Assembly (NCBI GenBank): GCA_034401795.1
Contig: CM067373.1
Location: 91,160,996 to 91,224,995 of the forward strand
From: Chaetoderma sp. LZ-2023a
Taxonomy: Eukaryota > Mollusca > Caudofoveata > Chaetodermatida > Chaetodermatidae
DNA length: 64,000 nt
Reading direction: 5' to 3'
The notes under the pieces were generated by a model, which was given only the letters and a program-made list of their open reading frames with translations, did no database searches and was not told the origin of the DNA. This document shows, one piece after another, positions 56,304 through 64,000 of this stretch (the stretch's first letter is position 1; every line of letters starts with the position of its first letter). The position numbers were made by a program, and so were the translations under genes.

Positions 56304-57358
56304 GAGGGCTGCGTGGTTTGGCTTACAGCCATATCGGTTTCGATATGACTTCATATCGGTTTTAACCGAATATCAGTTTTATGGATATGAAACAAAAAAT
56401 CTAAATGACAAAAAATCGCACGAACACAGAACGTATTTTCACGCCCTGATACATTTGTAACGTTTTACGCCTTTAAAGCTTAATATACCTCATAATATCC
56501 ATCATCGCGGGAGTGAAATTATTAATTAGACCGCCAAAATATTACGCACAGTTAAATAAACATTGTTTATTTTGTCAAAATTAATCATAAATCGGCAAAA
56601 CAGGTTGCGAAAAGACGTAAATCACGTGGTTGTAATTAATTATGATGTAATTATCTCGCTTTCTTCTTTCATTTCCAATTTGGCCCGAGGACGAAATCAT
56701 GCCTTGAAGAAAGTATTAACTGTAATATTGCGAACGCGAATTTCATAAGTTAATATGATATTGTGTATAGAAAATAATGTTTTAAAAACGGTTTGAGTAA
56801 TAATTTTATTTAAAATTGTATCCTAATCATCAAAATATATTCAGCATTATATTTATTGGCGAGATTTCTATGCATTCTGGCGATTTAGTTTTGGGACGAC
56901 TTTGCATTATGTTAATTAGCCGGTGACGTAAATAAAATGGATGCCGTTGTTTAGAAATGTTTCCCCGATACAAATTTCAATTCCTGCGTTAGTATTGTGT
57001 TTTATATTGAAAATTTATCTGAGACTACCAGAGAAAAGACGAGTGGATATTTATTTAATTAATTCGCTGCGTGATTTCTCTATGCATACAGCGAGTTACA
57101 TGGAGTTACACAATACGCGCAATTGGGGCCACGTTCAATTATTAGTTGCCCAGAACGGAGTTTAATGGAAAGTATGGCCATTATTATTCATTACGCTTTT
57201 CATGCTCGTTAGTATCTTTTATTTTTAACAATCCTGATACGAAAAACCGAAAATATGTTCATATTCGGTTTTTCGATATTTATTTTTATAATCGGTTATG
57301 AAACCGTCATTGCAGGATATCGGTTTTAAATATGGTATCGGTGTATCGCACAGCGCTA
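56304..57358. mobile_element. hAT-type MITE, 1,055 bp
   Basis: Left end GAGGGCTGCGTGGTTTGG; right end inverted TAGCGCTGTGCGATACACC. Both lead into CGGTTT/ATATCGG subterminal repeats. The 8-bp duplication GGTGTCGG (56296-56303, 57359-57366) is perfect. No transposase is encoded. Confidence 0.85.
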
Positions 57359-57366
57359 GGTGTCGG

Positions 57367-57519
57367 AATGTGTTTTTGCCTGGTGGTGGGGGGGTCTAAA
57401 CTGTGAGAGGAAAAAAATGGGTGGGTGGGAGCATCTCCCAATTGGGTTCCCCCCCCCCCCCCCTCATTCCCTCCCCATGTGAACCATATCTCCACAGTGG
57501 TCAATATCTTTAAAACAAT
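57367..57519. other. G-run and C-run, low complexity
   Basis: GGTGGTGGGGGGGTC near 57382 and a C run of 15 at about 57448-57462. No gene. Confidence 0.7.
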
Positions 57520-57539
57520 TTTATTGTCTATGCTGATAT

Positions 57540-58140
57540 GCCCTTCTAGATTCCAAACCACAGGCCTTTGAATTTTCGCCCATATACCTATTTTTACAGC
57601 AACAGTTACACCAACTGAAAAAATATACGCTATTTTGGTAAAGAAATTTTGATAATACAATGACAAGGGTTAATATTTTTTCTTTTGTAATTCCAGATGC
57701 TGTGGAAAAGATATTGGCGCAAAGTTGAGAAGAAACGACTGACTGACTGACTGACTGACTGACTGGACTGAGGAAGCAGACCTCGGTAAACAAGCACCAG
57801 CGACTTATTAGACAGGACTGAGGGAGCTGACCTCGGTAAACAAAGAACCAATGACTTGACGAGTGACAGGACTGAGGAAGCTGACCTCGGTAAACAAAGC
57901 ACCAATATGATTTACGGCTCCGCAAGGAGTCTTCCATTAACTCTGTGAGGAGTCAAAATCCAAAGCAACTCCGTAAGGAGTTTACAAACAAACTCTGTGA
58001 GGAGTCAGAAATATTGAAAACACTCCGTAAGGAGGGAGAAATAACTAAAAATCTTGAAAATAATCTCCAACTTCACAAGCAGTCAGACCATTTTGCAAAA
58101 CTCCATCCGGAGAGCAAAATTGGTTTAGGTATAATTAGGT
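57540..58140 (+). pseudogene. Helitron 5' coding fragment (broken duplicate)
   Basis: This is closely similar to 60240-60960 and includes an acceptor-like TTTTGTAATTCCAG placed directly before ATG at 57697. The predicted start MLWKRYWRKVEKKRLTD parallels MPWKRYWRKAEKKRLTD in the other copy. There are three TEEADLGKQ-type repeats instead of eight, preceded by (GACT)n at about 57740-57768. The CTCCGTAAGGAG-type repeats follow (57905-58115). Several stops and frameshifts interrupt it, and similarity fades after about 58130. Confidence 0.6.
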
Positions 58141-59699
58141 ATGAGAATAAGAGAATTTGATTGGTCAAATCCTTTGGCGACCACTTGGATGACGTATTTC
58201 AAAGTAGTGCATATTTTTTTAACCAATGGTGCTGCCACAATATCCACTGCTTTGAATTCATAATTTCATCTCTGTTGTCCTATAGTCTAACCATATCAAA
58301 TTTAACTTTTTCATCAATAAATTCCCAGTATCTTAATTTAGAAACTACCATACATGATAATTTAGAAACTACCATACATGAAAGATGTTGAAAATTTCTT
58401 TAAAATATACACTAGTTATGTTACATGATTATAGTAATAGGGGTGTAATATTTAGTTCTAATTGAAGATGTTGTATGGCAATAGCTTCTTTCTTTGACCC
58501 CTCCCCGCTTCCCACCCCGTTGCTCCCCATTGATTTTGCTAGGATTATTGCTTACCAGTTTTCGTAGGTGAGAAGAAAGATGATATTGCCATATCGTGGT
58601 TTTCCATTGTAATGATGAGGCAGATTATCAATAAACAGCCTATTTTTGTACTTGGGACCTTTGTTGTTTTTATCTTCCTTTTCCTGCTTGTAATTAATTT
58701 TTGCCGACAAGGATGACATTAAAATAATTATTTTTTTCAGTACATTTCGTCATTGCTATTATCAATTTACTAATATTGATGTTACATCTTTGAATCAACA
58801 TTATGCTGCCTTTGGATCTTAAACAAACCTAAAGATTTTAGGGTCAGAAAGTTTGATCATATTATACAGAGACCCCTAATCTATTTGTGATATGGTAAAG
58901 CCGCAATTCGCCATGTCGCAATTATATTTCCAGTGAAAACCTTAACTGAAGTTGTTTAACCAAATATGCTACGAATTATCATCGTACGGTAGAAGATCCC
59001 TAGAATTACTGATTTTCGTATTATGAAGTTCAACAGGCAAATTCATGTTGACTCATGTATGGAAAGTGGATATAAATAAACTGATATTAGCAATACAGAA
59101 GTGTAGTACACAACACATTCTTAGTATTCCCTGTCCCTGATATGAAAAGTGGGAGATGTAGTGATCAGCCTGTCCGTTTCTCCATCCATTCATCTATTTG
59201 TCTGTAATCATTTGTACATGCAACTCAAAAGAGCTGCAACAGAAATAACAATAAAGGTGGTGCAATCTTTTGGAAATTGGTCATTGCATAGTTATGCCTG
59301 TGCATGCCAGATTTGGGATATCACAACATAGGACAAGGCATATATATATAAGCTGCTATTATGTATTTGTGAAATGCGGCCAGAGTTATACCCTGTGCAC
59401 AACCAAAATGTGTTAAAAATCAGCTCTCCGGAGTTTGATTTTATCTGTTGACCATCTATAGATACTTTTTGTGTCGACTCTTGCTTTGTGTCTATCTGCT
59501 ACTAATTACATTGAGCAAGTCATTGAAATGTCAGGGTCCTGAGATATGCCATCTTATGATGGCTTTTCTTGTCATCCTTCTCATTAAAGAAATATATCGT
59601 TTATATCCAAAGTATTTTCTATTGCAGATAAAAAAGTGAATGTGCAGCTATTGAAGTTTGACTAGATCAAAGGTAAGTTTTTATTTCTGATTGCTCTTG

Positions 59700-59775
59700 T
59701 TTTAAATGTAAATGAACTGGAAGCTGTTGCTGCTTATTGCACCATGCATTCCAGTCAAATTATTTCTAGAATATG
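59700..59775. mobile_element. Foldback MITE core, family B
   Basis: GAACTGGAAGCTGTTGCTGC with GCATTCCAGTCAAATTATTT. Confidence 0.6.
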
Positions 59776-59993
59776 TATAATCTTTTTATTGTTAATACCT
59801 TGTAACATAAGTATTTCAAGGGTTCAATAGTTTAGGTTTTAGCAATTTTGAACATCAAACTCTGAACCTTTTGTCACCATTTTTTATTATGCCATTTCTT
59901 TAATATTGTGCATCTGAAAATACAAAGGAAATATTAACTCTTATCATTGAAATGACAAGTCTACTTTTTAGCAAACTCATGCCAGATAAGTAG

Positions 59994-59996
<3 letters not shown>

Positions 59997-60047
<51 letters not shown>
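59997..60047. repeat. (TA)n microsatellite
   Basis: About 51 bp of alternating T and A. Confidence 0.95.
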
Positions 60048-60050
<3 letters not shown>

Positions 60051-60353
60051 CAAAATGTTACCATAATTTGTTGCAATCCCAGACAGCAACAACTTACAGC
60101 AACAATATTTTGAAATATACACATTTCATTAACACATGCATTTTAAAATACGAGTTAATCGTTGTCATTCTTATGTCAAAATTCTATTTTCTAATAAACC
60201 CCTGCCAGACAAGCAGTGTATAATTTTAAGATGTTGCTGTAAGTTTTGCTGTGAGACGGCAACATTTACAACTGAAAAAAATATACACTATTTTGGTAAA
60301 AAAATTTAACATTACAGTGACAAGGGTTAATAAGTTTCCATTTGTAATTCCAG

Positions 60354-60840
60354 ATGCCGTGGAAAAGATATTGGCGTAAAGCAGAGAAGAAACGACTGAC
60401 TGACCGGACTGAGGAAGCTGACCTCGGTAAACAAAGCACCAAAGACTTATTAAACATGACTGAGGAAGCTGACCTCGGTAAACAAAGCACCAAAGACTTA
60501 TTAAACATGACTGAGGAAGCTGACCTCGGTAAACAAAGCACCAAAGACTTTTTAACATGACTGAGGAAGCTGACCTCAGTAAACAAAGCACCAATAACTT
60601 GACGAGTGAAAGGACTGAGGAAGCTGACCTCGGTAAACAAAGCACCAATAACTTGACGAGGGACAGGACTGAGGAAGCTGACCTCGGTAAACAAAACACC
60701 AATAACTTGATGAGTGACATGACTGAGGAAGCTGACTTCGGTAAATAAAGCACTGATGACTTGACGAGTGACATGACTGAGGAAGCTGACCTCGGTAAAC
60801 AAAGCACCGATGACTTTCGACTCTGCAAGGAGTCATCCAT
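60354..60840 (+). pseudogene. Helitron ORF start with TEEADLGKQST repeats
   Basis: ATG at 60354 directly follows TTTGTAATTCCAG, so the start may be the first codon of a second exon. After MPWKRYWRKAEKKRLTD come eight DNA repeats beginning GACTGAGGAAGCTGACCTCG (60407, 60458, 60509, 60559, 60613, 60667, 60721 and 60775), with periods of 51, 51, 50 and then 54 bp. They encode 17- or 18-residue repeats TEEADLGKQST. The 50-bp step is a one-base loss that shifts the frame, and copy seven has a TAA. Function unknown; acidic repeats could be a flexible linker or protein-binding region. Confidence 0.6.
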
Positions 60841-61803
60841 TAACTCCGTCAGGAGTCAAAATGCAAAGTAACTCCGTAGGGAGTTTACAAACCATCTCCG
60901 TGAGGAGTCACAAATATTGAAAAATCAACTCCACAAGGAGGCAGAAACAACTGAAAATCAGCTCCACGAGGAGTCCGAACATTTTTTTATATTCCATAAG
61001 GAAACTGAAAACATTAACAAGGAACTCTACAAGGACAATGATAATGAACCCCATAGTGATACATGGAACCAAAATAGTCATTTGATGTCTAAGAGTAATG
61101 CATTTCATGATGAAAATCATCATAACATACAGGAAACTGTGTGGGCCTCATTTTCACAATCAGATATGAGATTCTCAGAAGTTTTAAGAGGTCACCAGTG
61201 CAGTTGCAATGCAGTTATGATGTTGCCAAATGAGAAGGCTATTTTACTACAAAGATTCTGAATGAAATTTTGACAAAGGGTGATGAAGTGTATCACAGTG
61301 TTATATATGATTTGGAAGAGAGCGGAAAATTTCAATCAAAGCTTCTACAATTTGAAGAACTACCATCAACAGTAGAATTGAACATGTAATTTGTAAGAAA
61401 AATGTGTTATTTGGTACAATTATTGAAACGCTCAATCTCCCATTTTCACAAACATTGCACGCTGCGATTAATATGATGTTTCAACAAACAGGTATGGGAT
61501 TAATCTTAGCTGGTGCTATTTGTTCAGCTATTTTTAGAGATTTTGGAGGGCGTTTCACATTTTTTGATTCACATTCACATGGCCAAAATAGTCTTTCTTG
61601 TTCATGAGGAACAGCATTGTTAAAGTATTTTAATAACATTGACGATTTGCTTACTTATTTGTATGCATTTTATGACAGCCTAGGTATTGCATTTGATTAT
61701 CAATTTGAAGTGCAACCGATTACAGTTCAGATAACAGGCATTCAGCCTGTAAAACATTTACATCAGACAGATCATGAAAGCCTTGATAGACTCTCAACAT
61801 AAA
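60841..61803 (+). pseudogene. Helitron ORF: cysteine-peptidase-like domain
   Basis: The first part (60841-61010) has LHKEAE/LHEESE repeats. Then comes FSEVLRGHQCSCNAVMML (about 61170-61225), with Gln-x0-Cys as in papain-fold deubiquitinases, followed in another frame by LTKGDEVYHSVIYDLEESGK. Further on are TGMGLILAGAICSAIFRDFG and RFTFFDSHSHGQNSLS (about 61540-61600), where Asp-Ser-His would supply the catalytic His and Asp. It ends with FEVQPITVQ. Similar domains stand before the Rep in other animal Helitrons; whether this one is OTU-like or C76-like I cannot decide. There are stops at about 61259, 61387 and 61605 and at least two frameshifts. Confidence 0.5.
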
Positions 61804-61820
61804 GCAAATATCAAAAGAAG

Positions 61821-62440
61821 ATGGCAGATAAGAAGAGAGGTTTGCATAATGATAAGACATCTGAAACCTTTCAGAATGATAAACAACATAAACATAATTA
61901 TAACAGAGAATACAAACGAAAACAGAGAATGCATTCAGCATTTAGAGATCAAGAGAAAGTAAAAGAAAATGATAGTAAGACGACATCTAGACTTGATGAG
62001 GTTTTCAGACAAAACGAAGCTGCTGTAAAGAAAAAGGCTAGAAATGATGAAGCCTGCAGAGAACAAGAAAAAGTGAAAGAACTTAATGCTAAGGCCAAGT
62101 CTAGAACAGATGAGATTTTCAGACAAAAGGAGGGAGTGAAAGATTGTATTGCTAGGGCCAAGTCTAGAATGGATGAGATTTTCCAACAAAATGAAGCTGC
62201 TGCAAAGAAAAAGGCTAGAAATGATGAAGTCTACAGAGAACAAGAAAAAGTGAAAGAACGTAATGCTAAGATCAAGTCTAGAACAGATGACATTTTCAGA
62301 CAAAATGAAGCGGCTGCAAAGAGAAAGAAATGATGAGGTATTCAGACAAAGAGAATGCATTAGAGATCGTCAAAGTAAGCAAAGGGCTAGAAAGTCTTGC
62401 AGCCTTACACTGGTTACTGAGAATCAGTGACCTATATAAA
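61821..62440 (+). pseudogene. Helitron ORF: charged helical repeats
   Basis: A 170-codon frame (MADKKRGLHNDKTSETFQND onward) is dominated by Lys, Arg, Glu and Asn. Repeats of about 114 bp encode SRTDEIFRQNEAAAKKKARN and then YREQEKVKERNAK, with units near 61983, 62097, 62161 and 62275. It is highly helical and likely coiled-coil. Arg/Lys-rich repeats in front of the Helitron N-terminal domain are common in animal Helitrons. A frameshift at about 62330 ends the frame, and the repeat continues out of frame to about 62400. Confidence 0.6.
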
Positions 62441-63053
62441 AACTGGTATTGAAATTGATGACAAATGGTTTTCTCAAATGAGTAGTAATGCAAATGATGT
62501 AGTAAAATCATTTACAGATACTTCACACATGGTCAAATTGATGAGCAACATGATGATGAAGGAAATGAATCGGACACATTTAGTGAAGTCGAAGACAAGG
62601 ACATGCAGATACCCTTATAATAGAGGGATGTCCTCAAAATGACTCAACTTATACATTTGCACCTGGTGAAGGTCAACATCCACTTAGCTTGTATTCAGAT
62701 ACAGATTCCGAATATTTATCTTTTCCTACCTTTTTTTGTGGCCAAAGACGAGCAGATAATTCAGAAAGAGAAGTTAATGTTCATTATAGCAATATTGCCA
62801 AATGGGAGCTGAGAAATGGTGATAGAAGAGCAGCTAATTCTGTACCAAATATCTTCTATAAAATGAAGAAAATTCAGATGAAGCAAATATCTGACAACGT
62901 AAATCTGTGTTTAAGACGATATAAAAGCAATGATAAGAAAGTAACAGCTGCAGAAGTGTTCAATCCAATCCATATGAACAAGTTAGTTAATCTTGATGAA
63001 GGATTTTATATATTTAGAACTCTGAGGAATTCACCTATGCCATGATCAGACAA
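62441..63053 (+). pseudogene. Helitron N-terminal (Helitron_like_N) region
   Basis: The frame of about 115 codons from 62689 includes DSEYLSFPTFFCGQRRA, NIAKWELRNGDRRAAN, NIFYKMKKIQMKQI and FNPIHMNKLVNLDEGF then FRTLRNSP. These are in the order of the Helitron N-terminal domain. After NSP about ten residues are missing, and the next conserved words (MIRQLGLPT) are in another frame. Confidence 0.7.
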
Positions 63054-63850
63054 CTTGGACTTCCAACTTGAGTTGCTTCTTTGTCAGCTGGTGATACAAG
63101 GTGGCATGACCTCTTAAGAATGCTTGGTGAATTAAATGACAAGAAGTCTTATCCTGATGAAGAAATTGAGCAAATGAGTTGGAATGACAAAACCCGTCTT
63201 GTTCAAAAAGATCCAGTGACTTGTGCACGGTACTTTGATCACAGAGTTCAGCAGTTTATCAACATTATCTTGAAGTCTAAACATGATCCTCTGGGAAAGT
63301 TGAAGGATTATACCTATCGAGTTGAATTTCAGCACAAAGTTTCTACTCACATACACATGCTTATCTGGATACAAGATGCACCAAAATACAAAGTTGATAC
63401 AAATAAAGAAATAGCAGAATATGTTGAGAAGCACACATCATGTCAAATAAATTTAGATGACAGTGTGCCATCACTTGTTGATATACAAACTCATCGACAT
63501 TCAAAAAACTTGTAGAAGAAAAGGGAAGCCTGTATGTAGATTTGGTTTTCCATTACCACCCATGGCAAATACAATGATTCTGGAGCCCCTACATGCTGAT
63601 AGTGCTTCTTACAAACAAAAGTATGTTGAAATTCAAATCAAACTAAATAATTGTACAGATTTGGATACAATAACATATGATGACTTTCTGAAAGATGTAG
63701 TACAAACACCAGAGGAAGAATATATTAAATGTATAAGATCATCACTTATATCACCGAAAGTGTTTCTCAAAAGAAAACCATCTGAGATCAGGATTAATCC
63801 CTTCATGTTCTCTCTACTAACGACATGGAAAGCCAACCATGATCTGCAAT
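63054..63850 (+). pseudogene. Helitron Rep domain (HUH endonuclease), disrupted
   Basis: The Rep nicks and joins single strands in rolling-circle transposition. The first frame (63081-63515) has SAGDTRWHDLLRMLGEL, KDPVTCARYFDHRVQQF, DYTYRVEFQHKVSTHIHML with the His-x-His metal motif near 63350-63360, and WIQDAPKY. After a frameshift near 63500 the second frame has RKGKPVCRFGFPLPPMA and PSEIRINPFMFSLLTTWKAN. The domain should continue into a Tyr-containing YISK-type motif. Instead, sequence from 63829 to 63952 is a double fold-back, after which SKSQRGISTLLDEACKEARK resumes. Confidence 0.75.
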
Positions 63851-63952
63851 GAATCAAGTACAAATTGCAGATCATGGTTGGCTTTGAGATTTACTAATAT
63901 AAGCCACAATCTAGACTGTCTAGATTGTGGCTTATATTAGTAAATCTCAAAG
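63829..63952. repeat. Two adjacent perfect inverted repeats in the Helitron Rep
   Basis: Hairpin 1: arms 63829-63850 and 63864-63885 (22 bp, 13-base loop). Hairpin 2: arms 63882-63916 and 63918-63952 (35 bp, one-base centre). The outer arms are normal Rep coding sequence; the inner arms are inverted copies of the adjacent coding sequence. Confidence 0.93.
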
Positions 63953-64000
63953 AGGAATTAGTACATTACTTGATGAAGCATGTAAAGAAGCAAGGAAAGG

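Larger units (their letters stand above)
39232..64000 (+). other. PRKD intron (downstream part)
   Basis: The intron starts with GTGAGT and runs past the window end, so it exceeds 24.7 kb. No exon completing the C1a domain was found. Besides the elements listed, stretches without recognised content are 41700-43100 (A+T-rich), 51010-51880, 54606-55615 (short G-, C- and GT-rich runs), 58141-59700 and 60049-60219. Confidence 0.7.
60220..64000 (+). mobile_element. Helitron-type rolling-circle transposon (partial, degenerate)
   Basis: A series of plus-strand frames forms, in order, a repeat-rich N-terminus, a cysteine-peptidase-like domain, charged repeats and the Helitron N-terminal plus Rep region. 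The helicase would lie beyond the window. Frameshifts and stops occur in every section. The 5' terminus of the element was not identified. Confidence 0.75.

Noticed and set aside
56941..57165. 74-codon frame in the hAT MITE as a transposase remnant
   Set aside because: No hAT dimerisation or catalytic motifs; the element has no room for a transposase gene.
60226..60840. Long minus-strand frames of 204 and 178 codons with SASSV/LCLPRSA repeats
   Set aside because: They are antisense shadows of the Helitron TEEADLGKQST tandem repeats; the periodicity of the DNA keeps them open.
1..64000. tRNA or rRNA genes, or tRNA-derived SINEs
   Set aside because: I saw no A-box/B-box pair with a cloverleaf and no rRNA sequence on either strand; a covariance-model scan would be decisive.

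Overview
This is animal genomic DNA, most likely from a mollusc and probably a bivalve. The window is almost entirely intron of one host gene. Two short plus-strand exons, 13905-14043 and 39100-39231, have good splice sites and matching phase-1 junctions. They encode the end of the N-terminal ubiquitin-like domain and the first half of the C1a phorbol-ester/DAG zinc finger of protein kinase D (PRKD). The intron between them is 25,056 bp. The first 13.9 kb and the last 24.8 kb belong to the flanking introns. Interspersed repeats running from an AGCTCACCTGGCC-type head to a GGGCCTCTTGTT-type tail, and internal tandem arrays of 150-180 bp, are typical of molluscan genomes.

The introns are packed with mobile DNA, often nested. 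The commonest elements are two families of palindromic MITE with TTAACCC...GGGTTAA ends: family A, about 240 bp and more than 20 copies or part-copies, and family B, a 90-210 bp foldback. Larger elements are, in order: a hAT-type MITE (7660-8216); arrays of 130-220 bp monomers (1.8-2.6, 8.8-10.4 and 12.3-13.1 kb); a duplicated GTGGGGACA element with long (TC)n just after the first exon (14.1-15.6 kb); AGCTCACCTGG-type repeats (10.8-12.3, 16.1-19.7 and 30.6-32.6 kb); a 5.6-kb DNA transposon of Academ type on the minus strand (21267-26905); a 700-bp MITE (27282-27981); a 3.15-kb composite bounded by inverted repeats and holding a broken coiled-coil ORF (32815-35967); minisatellites of 39, 38 and 157 bp (34-38 kb); and more family A copies around the second exon.

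The downstream intron holds a LINE 3'-end fragment (43.1-43.5 kb), a DIRS-like retroelement on the plus strand split by a 1.44-kb hAT MITE and by a second unresolved insertion (43.6-50.45 kb), a Tc1-type transposon with an almost intact DD34E transposase (52946-54603), another hAT MITE (56304-57358), and a plus-strand Helitron (60.2 kb to the window end) with a cysteine-peptidase-like domain, charged repeats and a Rep (HUH) domain. A broken duplicate of the Helitron 5' part lies at 57.5-58.1 kb.

The strongest leads are four. (1) The Academ-type element carries 270-bp terminal repeats, an empty-site-proven 3-bp duplication, and a transposase fused to an XPG/FEN-like nuclease. (2) The palindromic MITEs have arms that change together within a copy, and neighbouring copies share one TTAA. 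(3) One short core sequence recurs in several otherwise different tandem-repeat families. (4) A double fold-back rearrangement interrupts the Helitron Rep domain. All element-encoded genes seen are damaged. Only the two PRKD exons look functional.
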